A stretch of DNA of 64,000 nucleotides from Clostridiaceae bacterium (GCA_018432235.1 JAHDLO010000001.1:1-64000); one strand, 5' to 3'; counted from the stretch's first letter, positions 19,116 through 29,338 are shown. A program made the numbers and translations. The notes: a model not told the origin generated them from the sequence alone.

Positions 19116-19780
19116 TCCTCTACCTCCGATATATTCTTTTTAATATAATTGGCTACTGACGGATTTTTACATAGCTTTGGCATACAAATTTCAGAAAGGG
19201 AGCATGCCTTGCATTTACTTGATACCTTAACCTTTGGTGTATATCTCCTATCGTATAAATCATGCATCTCCTTAACCATAGCCTTCAGTCTAGTTCTCAA
19301 TCCTTCATCCAGTGCAACCTTAAGTCTACGCTTTGTTTCTCCATAAAACATAAAAGCTTCTGGTATATCACATACCAACATTTCCTCAAGACACATCGCC
19401 TGGGCACAGAGCTGTAGCATATCTGACTCATCTTCCTTTGGCTTCCCCTTTTTATATTCAACAGGTATCGGCCTATAGGTTCCATTCCTTCCAAATATGT
19501 TAACTCCGCCTGCATCCTTATGAAATTCTACTATATCACAAGAACCGGTTATACCTAATGTCCGTGAAAATATTGCCATTCCTCTGGTAACAACTAAATC
19601 TCCACGCTTTTCCTTTTGCGTACCATCATGAGCCCTCTCATGGAGAATTTGACCTTCAACCGTGTGTAGGTTTTCTCTCCATTGCTGTTCTATATGGATT
19701 AGTGCCCATTGACGCTTACAAAATGAAAAGTGCTGAATACCGGACAGTAATAAAAAATCTTCTTCATTATATTCCATCAT
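19112..19780 (-). CDS. cas4: CRISPR adaptation nuclease Cas4 (I-C)
   Basis: Cas4 is an iron-sulfur RecB-family nuclease that trims prespacers and selects those with the right PAM. Cluster cysteines are visible: one in FSFCKRQWALIHIEQQW and three in CKACSLSEICMPKLC near the end. Between them lie the nuclease residues in GSCDIVEF, IPVEYKKGKP and DMLQLCAQAM. The length of 222 aa is usual. The start region has two adjacent ATG codons (19780, 19777) behind GGAAG and overlaps the cas7 end by 14 bases. Confidence 0.95.
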   Translation of the reverse strand: MMEYNEEDFLLLSGIQHFSFCKRQWALIHIEQQWRENLHTVEGQILHERAHDGTQKEKRGDLVVTRGMAIFSRTLGITGSCDIVEFHKDAGGVNIFGRNGTYRPIPVEYKKGKPKEDESDMLQLCAQAMCLEEMLVCDIPEAFMFYGETKRRLKVALDEGLRTRLKAMVKEMHDLYDRRYTPKVKVSSKCKACSLSEICMPKLCKNPSVANYIKKNISEVEE

Positions 19781-20627
19781 ATACTTCCGGCATTAATCCT
19801 TCTAAAGGTTCTGTGACTATATCATAATCACTAATACTTTTAGGTATTTCAACCTTTGGTGCGATCTTTAGGCTTCTATGCACTTTTGCAGAGGAGTACT
19901 GTCCTATCTTATTATTATGCTTCCACCAATACATTTTGCAAACCTCCATACTTCCGTCAGGTCTTGCAGAGGAGCAGTCATTTTCAAAAAGTGTTGTAAG
20001 TGCCTTACGGATAAGTTCACTATCGTCTATACTAAAACCCGTTTTCTCTGCTAACTGGGTATTAATGCTGCCATAAAAAACATATACCCCAAAATCAACC
20101 CTATGTTTCATCCCCATTGTATCTGGACTTTTTTTGTCGGGGTCTTTGCCTGTTTCACCGTTAACACTTTTGGTAATTTGCATACTGGATATTTCAATTG
20201 GTGAAACACTTACAGCTGAATGGATAGATACAGGACCTCTTATTCCTATAGAAACAGCATTGTCTTCGTCGCCTTTTTTAAATGCAAAGACCTGTCCAAA
20301 GCTTCTGACATCAATCCATTTTTTGCAAGCTATAGCTGCATATTGTTCCTTGTCTTTGTTTGACTTTTTCAGTTCTTCGCAGCCATCTGCCCGATCCTTT
20401 AAGCTGCGAAAGCCATCGCTTCTTTTATCGTCTGATTGAACAAATATCTCCTTACCCATATCCTGTAGCCTGTTTCGAATTTTTCTTTTAATACATACAT
20501 CTGAGATTTCTCCAAAACCATCATAGTTTTCTCTAGGTCGGTTGCCATTCAGGGGATCACCATTGGGATTTGCATTTTTTACTGAAAAAACAACTGCAAA
20601 ATCAATTTTGCTCTCTAAATTACTCAT
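19767..20627 (-). CDS. cas7: Cascade backbone protein Cas7 (Csd2, I-C)
   Basis: Cas7c subunits polymerise along the crRNA and form the backbone of the type I-C Cascade. The N-terminal signature KNANPNGDPLNGNRPREN is characteristic of the Csd2/Cas7 family, followed by SDVCIKRKIRNRLQDMG. The central part holds VRSFGQVFAF and GIRGPVSIHSAVSVSPIEI, also typical. The length of 286 aa is normal. It overlaps cas8c by eight bases and cas4 by 14, so it is co-translated within the operon. Confidence 0.97.
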   Translation of the reverse strand: MSNLESKIDFAVVFSVKNANPNGDPLNGNRPRENYDGFGEISDVCIKRKIRNRLQDMGKEIFVQSDDKRSDGFRSLKDRADGCEELKKSNKDKEQYAAIACKKWIDVRSFGQVFAFKKGDEDNAVSIGIRGPVSIHSAVSVSPIEISSMQITKSVNGETGKDPDKKSPDTMGMKHRVDFGVYVFYGSINTQLAEKTGFSIDDSELIRKALTTLFENDCSSARPDGSMEVCKMYWWKHNNKIGQYSSAKVHRSLKIAPKVEIPKSISDYDIVTEPLEGLMPEVYDGI

Positions 20628-22533
20628 GTAAATTTTCCTCCTTTAGGTTTGTATTTGATAGTTTCTTTCTACTGTTTTCTTCTATTCTCTTATTTCTCTC
20701 ATCAATAAAAACTTGCCTTTGACAGTAATATCCTAATATATAGCTTTCATCAAGTTTTTTAAGACTTGTAAACTCCTCATAAGGCAGTATTGAATTAACC
20801 CGCGTCATTAAGTCAATTAATCCTACTCCTTTAGATCCCAGCCTTGTTATATACGGTCTTAGCTTATCCGTAATAATACCCCATGTCTTATAGGGATGCA
20901 GCTTAAATTGATGCATCAATCGCTCCGCATTTGTTTCTCGTTTTTCACCTGTAGTAAACAAAGCATATTCTTCAATTTGTTGAGCTATGGCTAAAAGCCT
21001 TCCAAATATGTAGCTCCTATCATTCTGATTTTCATCCAATGCCATCTCCCATACCTCCTTATATCTATCATTTTTGAATTTTTTGACTAAAGCACAGGCA
21101 ATTGTTAGTGCTTTTTCCCACTCCCATTTTTCCATTGCTACTGGGTTTGAAACACGGTTCACGGTCGAATTGACTAAGTCATAAGGCAGATTTGCACCAT
21201 CAATAATACAGGGCAACAATCTTTCCACAGTTGATTTTTTGAGCTTGTCGTTAACCTTTTCTCCATAGGCAGCTATTGCAATATCCTTAGGCGAGGGTGC
21301 GCCGATAAAGGTAATATACTTTCCTTTTGCCTTGCCCTTTTCGTCAAGGCCATCAGATATTTTTTTGTATGTGTGGCGCCAGCTACATGTGCTGTGCCAA
21401 TTCTCTATTCTGTTTAGAAAATCATATCCATTAAGCTCTCTATAGTAGGTAATGGATAGACGTCCTGTAGTCGCTGCATCTAAACCTAGAATAGCAATTT
21501 CAGCCTTTGTATCTAAATCATGACCATATCCAGCTATTGCCTTATTTAGCCTTTCAGCAAACTCCTTTTCTGTCGATATGACTTCCTCCTCTTCTTCTCC
21601 CCAAAAGGCATCATATGTATCATCAAGAGGCTCAGGCACAGCTTCATTTTTTGTGCCCCACGCAACTATAACCTGCTCACCCTGCTTGTACCCTTGCTTA
21701 TCAATAAGCCATCGCAATGCATTATGCGCCTTTTGGGAGGTTTCATACCCGATGCTAACCACTTGATTCTTATCCGAAAATCTACCTCGATAAGTAAAAC
21801 CAGCAGCATCATTTGCTGATATTAGCTTTGCTTTATCTCCTGTATGTCTAACCTTCGCAGGGTGTTTTTCAGAGCAGGGAATGATCTCTCCCTTAACATA
21901 GCATAGCTCAACATCTTTTTGCTTACTTAAATAATAGTTTATGTAGCTATTATATATATCCTCATCAAGCCAAACAGCCGATTCCTTCTCCCCTAAAATC
22001 TCCACCCTAAAACGTATAAAAGCATCACTTTGGTCAGATATGCCTATCTTTACCTTTGAAAGTGCACCATTATCGTCCGCAATCAGTATCCTCTGCTGAA
22101 TTAAATCTGAAATAAGGCTTTTCTTTTCTAAGTAACCTAAAAGAGCATTAACCTTTTTATTGACATAAGGTGAATGACACCAATCCTTAAGCTGTTCTAA
22201 ATACTGCTCAAAAAACTCTTCGCTCTTCTTTTTCTCAACATATTTGGAGTAATCACCTGCTACATATTGCAACTTGTCACATAGGGGGTGGGGTGCTATG
22301 CCGCTGCTCCTTGCAGCAGAATCCTCGGTTACCGGAATAATTGTAACTGCCTCATCCTTCTCCAATATCCTCGCCCTTCGAAAATTACCCTCTCCATTAA
22401 TAACAACCTCTATTTGTGCATTTTGAGTAGAGTGGGCGATTGGTAGGAGGGGTGTTTTTTCATCAGTAGTGGCTTTTCCCACCTGACTTCTACAGTTCTC
22501 ATAGGTATTATAGAGCTTATATATCCAACTCAA
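20620..22533 (-). CDS. cas8c: Cascade large subunit Cas8c (Csd1)
   Basis: Cas8c recognises the PAM (normally TTC in this subtype) and recruits Cas3. In I-C systems an internal start in cas8c can also yield the small subunit Cas11c. The 637-aa protein begins [14 protein letters not shown], a familiar Csd1 opening, and carries a central [22 protein letters not shown] block and a lysine-rich C-terminus. ATG 22533 overlaps the cas5 end by 17 bases. No frameshift is seen. An internal start for Cas11c should exist in the last third, but I cannot fix it by eye. Confidence 0.94.
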   Translation of the reverse strand: MSWIYKLYNTYENCRSQVGKATTDEKTPLLPIAHSTQNAQIEVVINGEGNFRRARILEKDEAVTIIPVTEDSAARSSGIAPHPLCDKLQYVAGDYSKYVEKKKSEEFFEQYLEQLKDWCHSPYVNKKVNALLGYLEKKSLISDLIQQRILIADDNGALSKVKIGISDQSDAFIRFRVEILGEKESAVWLDEDIYNSYINYYLSKQKDVELCYVKGEIIPCSEKHPAKVRHTGDKAKLISANDAAGFTYRGRFSDKNQVVSIGYETSQKAHNALRWLIDKQGYKQGEQVIVAWGTKNEAVPEPLDDTYDAFWGEEEEEVISTEKEFAERLNKAIAGYGHDLDTKAEIAILGLDAATTGRLSITYYRELNGYDFLNRIENWHSTCSWRHTYKKISDGLDEKGKAKGKYITFIGAPSPKDIAIAAYGEKVNDKLKKSTVERLLPCIIDGANLPYDLVNSTVNRVSNPVAMEKWEWEKALTIACALVKKFKNDRYKEVWEMALDENQNDRSYIFGRLLAIAQQIEEYALFTTGEKRETNAERLMHQFKLHPYKTWGIITDKLRPYITRLGSKGVGLIDLMTRVNSILPYEEFTSLKKLDESYILGYYCQRQVFIDERNKRIEENSRKKLSNTNLKEENLHE

Positions 22534-23245
22534 CTATCTCTCCCTCCCTTTCAAATTCGCTAAGTCCACTAAAATTTTTTTCATTAAAGACCTTGGGCTT
22601 CATATAGGATATATCTCTTGTATTCTGGCACTCTTCAGGTCTGATAAATTTGATATAACCGTTATTCATGTTCGGCGACCATAATCTGGCAATTAGCTTG
22701 TCCCCGCCTGTTTCATCAGGATAATCAAAGCCGTGAAACATCCACCCAAAGGACAGTGACCCATAGTCGTCATATTCTCCTTTTCCTTCTCCAAATTTGC
22801 ATGGTTCAACATAGCCTTGACATTCTCTGGTTCCTAAGAACACATCTCTTCTTCCGCCCCGTTCAATCATCCGCTTTGCTACGAAGTAGTGCTTATTTTC
22901 ATTTCTGTCCTTCTCTAAATTCGGTCTATGATAATTCCATTCAAAATGAGCTTTAACTTGATATTCAACATTTGTTAGATATGTATAGATAGACAGAGTG
23001 TTGCCACCATTATAATTGATGGGTCGTATACTTTGTGACTGGGTTTTTATCAAATTCATAATTCTGACCTCATCAATAACCCATATAAACGTGGGCTTCC
23101 AATACACACTTTCTAATATCCCCTTCAGAGCTTGGTAAGTTGGTACTTGATAGGTGAATTTTTCGCCCCCTATTCGATTAATCGGATCACTAAAAAGGGC
23201 ATAGCGTCCACTAACCTTAAATTCTACACTGTTTTCCTTTTTCAA
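22517..23245 (-). CDS. cas5: crRNA-processing Cas5d (Cas5c, I-C)
   Basis: In type I-C, Cas5 replaces Cas6: it cuts the repeat at the base of the hairpin and stays on the 11-base handle. Family marks are [40 protein letters not shown] and a C-terminal [13 protein letters not shown] block. The start is placed at TTG 23245 behind GGAGGGG. The longer reading from TTG 23263 would run through that site. The length is 242 aa. The gap to cas3 is about 20 bases. Confidence 0.93.
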   Translation of the reverse strand: MKKENSVEFKVSGRYALFSDPINRIGGEKFTYQVPTYQALKGILESVYWKPTFIWVIDEVRIMNLIKTQSQSIRPINYNGGNTLSIYTYLTNVEYQVKAHFEWNYHRPNLEKDRNENKHYFVAKRMIERGGRRDVFLGTRECQGYVEPCKFGEGKGEYDDYGSLSFGWMFHGFDYPDETGGDKLIARLWSPNMNNGYIKFIRPEECQNTRDISYMKPKVFNEKNFSGLSEFEREGEIVELDI

Positions 23246-23265
23246 TTGTCTCCCCTCCTTCAAAA

Positions 23266-25659
23266 TTAATAATCATAAAAAGCCATAGGACCGCCTTCAA
23301 AGCTCACACCCTCAGCCTCATTATAAAATTCCTCTCTAAGGGCCAATACCCCCACATGGTTAAGGCTGTAGATACCCCCCTTTTCCTCTAACCTTTTTTT
23401 ATCAATATCAAATAGATTAACTGAAAATTGCTGGGCCTCCTTTAAATATTCCATCGATTCGCTCAAGCTGCATCGCCCATTTAAAAGGGTGATAAGTGAC
23501 TTTCCTTTTTTATAGGGTACAAGTACACTTGTTGTATTTTGGTCTATTACATTAAAATAGTCTCCAGCTGTTTTAAATGCCTGCCTTAGCATAAGCTTGG
23601 GCTCTGAAGTGCTTCTTCCTTTATAAGCTATCACAGCCTCTTTATTACTTGCCAATAAATCATACATAGATTTATCATTATGGGGCTTAGGTAGGGTATA
23701 ATTCATTTCTTTTCTTCTTTCGTGGAAATAATACCTATAATAGCTATCCATCACCTTTGGGGAAAGCAGCTCATCATCAAAGGCCTTTGGATTATCTTTA
23801 AACTCATCCAATACTCTTTCGGTAGCCTCCTGGCCCTTTTTTATATCTATCAGCTTGTCCACATTCTCTCCTGCGACATTAATAATATAGACATCACTAC
23901 AAGCCCTTTCTCCATGTCGGTTGCATCGTCCGGCTGCTTGGGCTATGCTGTCCAGTCCTGCAAGCGATCTGACAACACATTCAAAGGAAATATTTATGCC
24001 AGCTTCTATGAGTTGAGTGCTAACACATATTACTCTTTCATGGCCTAGCTTGTCCTTCACAGCCTTCAATATACTCATTCTATGCTTGGGGCACATATTC
24101 GTACTTAAGTGGAATATAGCATACTGCTTTTCAGTCGGTAAATAAGAATTAGCTTCCTTTAGTTCTCTAAAAATTTCCCTTGCAGCGCTTTTAGTATTTA
24201 ATATCACCAGTACACTTCTAACCTGCTCCATCTTGTCTAATACAAATTCCTTTACTAAAGCCGCACTATAGCCCCCGTTTATCCTCTTATCGACTAAATT
24301 AACACGTTTAAAATGCATGAATTTTTCTTCAATGTTAGGTACTATATTGGCATCTTTACTTATTTGTAGAGGCATTTCAGTAGTTGATAGAAGTGGCTGT
24401 GTTGCCGTACATAGAATAATTGTGGCATTACAAATGTTTGTAAGAAAATTCATTGCACTATTAAACATACTAATGCATTTGATAGGTATTGCTTGAATTT
24501 CATCAAAAATAATTATAGCATTTGCAAGATTATGCATTCTTCTAATACCTTGTGTGCCTCCACTAAATAGAGTTTCTAAAAACTGCACCATCGTTGAAAG
24601 GATGATAGGCGAATCCCACCGCTCTGTTAAAAGCTTATAATCCTCATTCTCATTATCCTGTACAAGGTTAGAATGATGCTCTAAAATAATGTCATCTCGT
24701 CCTAAAATGTCTTTTATCTCCTTGGCATTCTGATCTATTATGGTAGTAAACGGTATTATGTAAACAATCCTGTCTTTTTCAAATATCTTTGCATGCTCTA
24801 GAGCATATCTCAAGCTGGAAAGGGTTTTGCCCCCACCGGTTGGGACCGATAATTGATATATTCCCGGACTTTTTTCGCCAAATTGCTTGCAGCTTAATGA
24901 GATTTCTCCTCTTAACCGATCTATTTTAGAAGATTTCGGATAGTAGCTTATTTTACCTTCCAGTACATCCGAAAGCTCCTGCCATAGGACTTTTATATCC
25001 GTTTTTTCGTTAGGCTTCTTATCCTCCATGAACAAATATGTGTCATATCTATCTGCATCTATTACACAGCTAAAAATATATTTTGCTAACATGCCAGCTG
25101 TAAACTGTCGTGACTTTGCTGAGCTGTCTATTTTATCTATTTTACTCATGATCTGCTTAAATTCGCCTTTAGACTTTTCCATAAGAGTGATTACATTATT
25201 TGAATCTGAATATTCTGACATGAAATTATATAATGCTTCCTCATATAGTTCATTATCCCTTTCCATTCTTTCGCTAAATCTATTGATACCCTCCAAGTTT
25301 AAACTATCAATCAAGCCACCATGGTGAGAACAGATAACTAATGATATAATTTGTGCTATTGTCCTTAGATAGGGGTCTTTTGTATTATAGAAATTATAAT
25401 AAATGTACCTTGCCCCAGCTGTTGAGTGATCGATAGTGCCTTTACGTGATTTATCGTTAGGATTATTTGAGTTATAATGTATGTAGGAATTGAATTTATT
25501 AGTTTGCTTTCCCATATCATGAAGTAAGCCTGCTAACTCTGCTGTTGCAGAAAGTGATATTTTTTCTCCATATTCCTTAGCCAGCTCTGATACATTTATT
25601 AGATGTTCATAAACACTCTGCTGCTTTAACGTGTTTTTGTTTATATGTGCACAAAACAT
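23266..25659 (-). CDS. cas3: CRISPR nuclease-helicase Cas3
   Basis: Cas3 unwinds and degrades target DNA after Cascade binding. The N-terminal HD nuclease domain shows [29 protein letters not shown] and HHGGL. The superfamily-2 helicase follows with [17 protein letters not shown] (motif I), IIFDEIQAI (motif II), CTATQPLL (motif III) and [11 protein letters not shown] (motif VI). At 797 aa it is complete. ATG 25659 lies behind AAAGGAGTG. It is the first gene of the cas operon, so repression at its promoter would affect the effector and adaptation genes together. Confidence 0.97.
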   Translation of the reverse strand: MFCAHINKNTLKQQSVYEHLINVSELAKEYGEKISLSATAELAGLLHDMGKQTNKFNSYIHYNSNNPNDKSRKGTIDHSTAGARYIYYNFYNTKDPYLRTIAQIISLVICSHHGGLIDSLNLEGINRFSERMERDNELYEEALYNFMSEYSDSNNVITLMEKSKGEFKQIMSKIDKIDSSAKSRQFTAGMLAKYIFSCVIDADRYDTYLFMEDKKPNEKTDIKVLWQELSDVLEGKISYYPKSSKIDRLRGEISLSCKQFGEKSPGIYQLSVPTGGGKTLSSLRYALEHAKIFEKDRIVYIIPFTTIIDQNAKEIKDILGRDDIILEHHSNLVQDNENEDYKLLTERWDSPIILSTMVQFLETLFSGGTQGIRRMHNLANAIIIFDEIQAIPIKCISMFNSAMNFLTNICNATIILCTATQPLLSTTEMPLQISKDANIVPNIEEKFMHFKRVNLVDKRINGGYSAALVKEFVLDKMEQVRSVLVILNTKSAAREIFRELKEANSYLPTEKQYAIFHLSTNMCPKHRMSILKAVKDKLGHERVICVSTQLIEAGINISFECVVRSLAGLDSIAQAAGRCNRHGERACSDVYIINVAGENVDKLIDIKKGQEATERVLDEFKDNPKAFDDELLSPKVMDSYYRYYFHERRKEMNYTLPKPHNDKSMYDLLASNKEAVIAYKGRSTSEPKLMLRQAFKTAGDYFNVIDQNTTSVLVPYKKGKSLITLLNGRCSLSESMEYLKEAQQFSVNLFDIDKKRLEEKGGIYSLNHVGVLALREEFYNEAEGVSFEGGPMAFYDY

Positions 25660-25701
25660 GTCTTCACTCCTTTGTTAATAAGATAAGTATATAATAATAC
25701 A

Positions 25702-25763
25702 TTCTTATTGTAGTTATTACCACTCTATATGTACAATTTACTCTAAATTATAAAGACTGTCAA
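25702..25763 (-). promoter_or_regulatory. cas operon promoter region containing a pseudo-protospacer
   Basis: A minus-strand promoter candidate is TTGACA (25758-25763), 17 bases, then TAAATT (25735-25740). An alternative -10 is TATACT nearer the gene. On the plus strand TTC at 25702-25704 precedes TTATTGTAGTTATTA (25705-25719). This matches the first 15 bases after the repeat mimic at 25852-25880, except at positions 6 and 12. Cascade bound here would sit just downstream of, or inside, the promoter under either -10 choice. Confidence 0.6.
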
Positions 25764-25815
25764 TGTATTTTTTAATAATATTCTGATTATTTAAATTATT
25801 CAATCCCCTTTTATG

Positions 25816-25844
25816 TTGACATAAAAATACAATGATGCTATAAT
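25816..25844 (+). promoter_or_regulatory. consensus promoter of the crRNA-like regulatory RNA
   Basis: TTGACA (25816-25821), 17 bases, TATAAT (25839-25844) is a perfect sigma-A promoter reading away from cas3. The -35 box and the next dozen bases (TTGACATAAAAATACAAT) resemble the minus-strand leader sequence starting at 17691 (TTGACATAAGAATGTAAT). This hints at descent from the array leader. Confidence 0.88.
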
Positions 25845-25850
25845 TCTAAA

Positions 25851-25951
25851 TGTCATTTCAACTGAAATGTGGATTGAAATTTATTTTAGTTTTTAAGAAT
25901 TATCCGATATCTAGTAGCAAATGGTCTATCGTTTGCTACTAGATATTTTTT
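25851..25951 (+). ncRNA. crRNA-like regulatory RNA (Cre-type candidate) divergent from cas3
   Basis: The predicted transcript starts at the end of a perfect promoter and opens with a repeat mimic at 25852-25880. It has GT, a CATTTC/GAAATG stem around loop AACT, and the handle TGGATTGAAAT, which is identical to the array repeat's last 11 bases. The stem sequence differs entirely from the array repeat but pairs over the same six positions. A pseudo-spacer follows from 25881 (TTATTTTAGTTTTTA), then a terminator with a perfect 15-bp stem (25907-25921 with 25932-25946) and a T-run. The pseudo-spacer matches the cas3 promoter site at 25705-25719 behind a TTC PAM. This is inferred to guide Cascade for autorepression. 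Confidence 0.8.
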
Positions 25952-26154
25952 ATGAAAAAAGCATATACCTAGAATTAGAGTTTTAATAACATTATACATA
26001 ATCTAAAATAAATTTATTGTCGAAGCATGCAATGTAAGGTAGAATAAAACAGAAATTCATCCAAAACATATCCATTTAGCACCCCCAAAAAAACAAAAAA
26101 GACAGCTCTACAGCCATCCTCTCTGCTTTTCATCTAATACTCTTTCATTGACCA

Positions 26155-27198
26155 TTATCCCCCAACTACCCTAACAATCAGGCTAATAATTTGAGGAAAA
26201 ATGGATATAACCACCACCATACGGATGATCTGTAAAACTATTACGTCTGCGCTCATTACGCCGATATCGGAGGCAATGAGGGCCATGTCGGAGGCCCCGG
26301 CAGGGGTTGCTGACAGCATGCCTTCCTTTAGGGACATATTAAAGTGCCTGTGGAGGAGCTTCCCTATGATTACACAGGCCAGTGAGTAGCCCATAATGAG
26401 TATGATTGCCGGTAAGATAAGATATTTCATTTCCACAATATCACTGTAGCCAACCGATGAGCCTATATAAGCACCCGCAAGTATCTGGGCGATGCTTTTC
26501 ATATAGCGGGGCATCGACACATTACCATATAGAAGCTTTAGACCTATGACACTGATCATGGAAAAAACGATAGTTCCTGCCGTAACGCCCAAGAGCTTAC
26601 CTATGGTACCACATACCATAGCAACGGAAAGTGTCACCACAAAGGCCTTAGGGCTATCGCTCTGTGTTTTTTCCCTTACATACACCTCATCCTCGGTGGC
26701 GGCCTCCTCCCTATTTCTTGCCAGCCTTGCGATCATACTGGGAAACAAGCCAATCCCTGTTACAAGTCTAAGAAATTGCATGACAGTAACCTTAGAGGCA
26801 TCTGCCCCCATTTCAGCACTGATTATGGGGGTATCGCTCATCCCTCCCGGCACAGCAGACATAAGAGAGGTTATGAGGTCCAGTGGACTTAGCTTATATA
26901 TTATATAGCCAACAGAAATATTTAAAAGCAGCATGCCAAACAGCAGAACCCCCGCCGGCTTTATGATATGCTTTATTCTCTTTAAATCACTTCGTTCTAC
27001 ACCAACACCAATAAAGGCTCCAGCAATAATCTGTGCTATAACCTTTACTGCCGGTGGTGTATAGGCCATGCCTGTTGCAACATTAAATAATGAAATTGCC
27101 ACTATACTCCCCACCATCATGCCGCCGGGAACCTTTAGCCTATAGAAAGCATAGCCTGCTGCTGCGCCTATACTTATGGTCAATAAAAAAGCATACAT
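26155..27198 (-). CDS. AbrB-family membrane protein (ammonia-monooxygenase-like transporter family)
   Basis: This is an integral membrane protein with an internal duplication. Each half carries a PGGMSDTP or PAGASDMA motif (AVPGGMSDTPIISAEMGAD and ATPAGASDMALIASDIGV) and an IAQIIAGAFIGVGV or IAQILAGAYIGSSV segment. This pattern belongs to the AbrB/YdbK-like membrane family of unknown transport function. The start is placed at ATG 27198 behind GGGGGA. An earlier TTG or ATG frame has no site. It closes the tctCBA operon, so a role in tricarboxylate or organic acid handling is likely but unproven. About ten helices are predicted. Confidence 0.8.
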   Translation of the reverse strand: MYAFLLTISIGAAAGYAFYRLKVPGGMMVGSIVAISLFNVATGMAYTPPAVKVIAQIIAGAFIGVGVERSDLKRIKHIIKPAGVLLFGMLLLNISVGYIIYKLSPLDLITSLMSAVPGGMSDTPIISAEMGADASKVTVMQFLRLVTGIGLFPSMIARLARNREEAATEDEVYVREKTQSDSPKAFVVTLSVAMVCGTIGKLLGVTAGTIVFSMISVIGLKLLYGNVSMPRYMKSIAQILAGAYIGSSVGYSDIVEMKYLILPAIILIMGYSLACVIIGKLLHRHFNMSLKEGMLSATPAGASDMALIASDIGVMSADVIVLQIIRMVVVISIFPQIISLIVRVVGG

Positions 27199-27316
27199 AT
27201 TATAAATCCCCCTATTTCTACATGAATGACCTTCTCCATTAATACAGATGCACAAAAAAGCCGTGGTGATTTCACCATCGACCTTTGTGCAGTAGTACAA
27301 CGCTTCTATTCTTAGC

Positions 27317-28816
27317 TTATGCTGTTGCCTTCTCTTTTTTAGAGCTGATGAAGCTTTTGATAATAGGATATAGCAGCATTACACAGCATACTGTCAATAG
27401 CGTTGCAGTTATAGGCTTAGTTAAGACTGCTACGACATCTCCATTTGCCAGAGAAATTGCTCGTCTTAAGTTGGATTCCGTCATTCCCCCCAGTACAAGG
27501 CCTAAAACCAAAGCAGCTGATGAAAATTTGAATTTAACAAAGGCATAGCCCAATATGCCGGCAACTGCCATCAGTATAACATCCCCTGTGCTGTTTTGAA
27601 GGGCAAAGCTTCCTATTGTTGCAAACAAAACTATCGCCGGTCCCAGTATGCTGTAGGGCACCTTTAGGATTTTACTAAAGACCTTTGCTATTGCCATCGC
27701 TATAATAACCATAATAATATTGGTTACTATCATGGAGGCAAAAACACTGGATAAATAATCCGGTTGGGTCTTTAAGAGCAAGGGTCCCAGCTGAACACCC
27801 TTTAAAACTAAGGCTGACATCATTATGGCAGCGGCATTTCCTCCTGGAATACCCAGTGCCAGCAATGGCACCATGGAACCGCCGGTTGCTGCATTATTTG
27901 CGGTTTCTGAAGCTGCTACCCCCTCTATTGCCCCCTTACCGAAGATTTCTGGGGTCTTGGACATCTTAACCTCTGTTGTATAGCTGAGGAAGGAGGCTAT
28001 AGTTGCGCCTGCGCCTGGTAATATACCCACCAGTGTGCCTATAATTGAGGAACGCACTATCGTCCACTTAATGCTCCAGGCTTCCTTCAGGCTTAGTAGG
28101 CTGGTTTTTACCTTAGAGCCGGAGCCAGTATCCGCCAGCTTAGCAGGCTTCTGAGTTTGCTTTAACACCTCTGTAATGGCAAACATACCTATCATAATCG
28201 GAATCATTTCGATACCGCTTAATAGGGCTGGATTTCCCCAGGTGAAACGTGGAACAGCCATCAAGGGGTCCATACCTACTGTAGCTAGGAAAAGCCCTAT
28301 TAGCCCTGAAATAAGGGTCTTGACTAGATTATCACTATCTAGGGCAGTTAAAACACTTAATCCTAAAAAGGAAACTGCAAATAGCTCGGCAGGTCCAAAC
28401 TTTAAAGCCACATTGGCCAACTGAGGTGATAAAAGAAACATTGCGATAGAAGCTACAATTCCCCCTATGGCAGAGCAAACCAGAGAGACACCCAGGGCCT
28501 TGCCTGCTTTTCCCTGCATCGCCAGCGGGTAGCCGTCAAAGGTGGTGGGCGCACTGGAAGGTGTACCGGGAATCTTAAATAATATGGCTGTAATGCCGCC
28601 ACCTGTTATGGAAGCACAATATACAGCAACTAAAAATGCAATTGCTACGATGGGGCTCATTGCATAGGCAAAAGGCATAGCCAGGGCCACCGCCATTGAA
28701 GCACTAACTCCCGGCATAGCACCAAAAATTACCCCCAGAATTGTTCCTGCACAGATCAATAAAAAGGTCTGTGGTGTAAATACAATCTGAAAGCCCATTA
28801 ATAACATATCACCCAT
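27317..28816 (-). CDS. tctA: tripartite tricarboxylate transporter permease, large subunit
   Basis: TctA is the 12-helix permease of TTT transporters, which import citrate or related acids using an ion gradient. The signature AMPGVSASMAVALAMPF, then GGGITAILFKIPGTPSSAPT and, in the second half, LPGAGATIASFLSY and GIPGGNAAAIMMSALVL are all family hallmarks. The length of 499 aa is normal. ATG 28816 has AAAGGAG upstream. It lies 18 bases after tctB and before the AbrB-like gene. Confidence 0.95.
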   Translation of the reverse strand: MGDMLLMGFQIVFTPQTFLLICAGTILGVIFGAMPGVSASMAVALAMPFAYAMSPIVAIAFLVAVYCASITGGGITAILFKIPGTPSSAPTTFDGYPLAMQGKAGKALGVSLVCSAIGGIVASIAMFLLSPQLANVALKFGPAELFAVSFLGLSVLTALDSDNLVKTLISGLIGLFLATVGMDPLMAVPRFTWGNPALLSGIEMIPIMIGMFAITEVLKQTQKPAKLADTGSGSKVKTSLLSLKEAWSIKWTIVRSSIIGTLVGILPGAGATIASFLSYTTEVKMSKTPEIFGKGAIEGVAASETANNAATGGSMVPLLALGIPGGNAAAIMMSALVLKGVQLGPLLLKTQPDYLSSVFASMIVTNIIMVIIAMAIAKVFSKILKVPYSILGPAIVLFATIGSFALQNSTGDVILMAVAGILGYAFVKFKFSSAALVLGLVLGGMTESNLRRAISLANGDVVAVLTKPITATLLTVCCVMLLYPIIKSFISSKKEKATA

Positions 28817-28834
28817 AGTTCACACTCCTTTCTG

Positions 28835-29338
28835 TTATATTGATTCCAGCATTAGGGCAAGGCTTCTTAGTATACCATAGCCCCTTGGCAGCATAATACT
28901 TAAGCCTCTGGCGAATAGCAGATATAATCCAAAGGTCATTACAAAGGAGCTGCCTGCCAAAACCTTAATTCTCCTCTCACCGATTAACCTTGCATAGGCG
29001 ATTATGAATACAAAGGTACCGAGTAGGAAGCCTGCGAACTCCAGAGAAAAGGCATACAGCAGAATAAAGATAATACCTGCAAACAATTTATTTTTAATTA
29101 AATCCGGCAGCTTTATCTCCTTTAGACTCTTCAGGCTACGTTCCTCAGCTGGTGTACTTCTATATATCTTCACAATATTTACCACTATCAAAATGATGAG
29201 AGCACGGAGAATAAGCTGTGGCCATTGCTCTGCCCCCAGCTCCGTTGGAGGTGAGGCAGGCATGGTGGCACCGATGTAATAATGACAGTAGGCAAAGAAA
29301 ATCAATAGGGCAGCATTAAACAATAGCTCTAATATCAC
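28835..29338 (-). CDS. tctB: tripartite tricarboxylate transporter small membrane subunit
   Basis: This is the four-helix TctB subunit, poorly conserved but positioned between tctC and tctA as usual. Hydrophobic spans are at about residues 3-20, 45-60, 85-110 and 125-155, and the first loop has the PASPPTELGAEQWPQLI segment that fits the family. GTG 29338 follows GGGAGGG. Length is 167 aa. It would form the membrane complex with TctA. Confidence 0.88.
   Translation of the reverse strand: MILELLFNAALLIFFAYCHYYIGATMPASPPTELGAEQWPQLILRALIILIVVNIVKIYRSTPAEERSLKSLKEIKLPDLIKNKLFAGIIFILLYAFSLEFAGFLLGTFVFIIAYARLIGERRIKVLAGSSFVMTFGLYLLFARGLSIMLPRGYGILRSLALMLESI

Noticed and set aside
25660..25850. 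A CreT-like tiny toxin gene beside the crRNA-like RNA
   Set aside because: The gap between cas3 and the RNA holds no short frame with a clear ribosome binding site and start, so a toxin partner is not supported. The element appears to be regulator-only.
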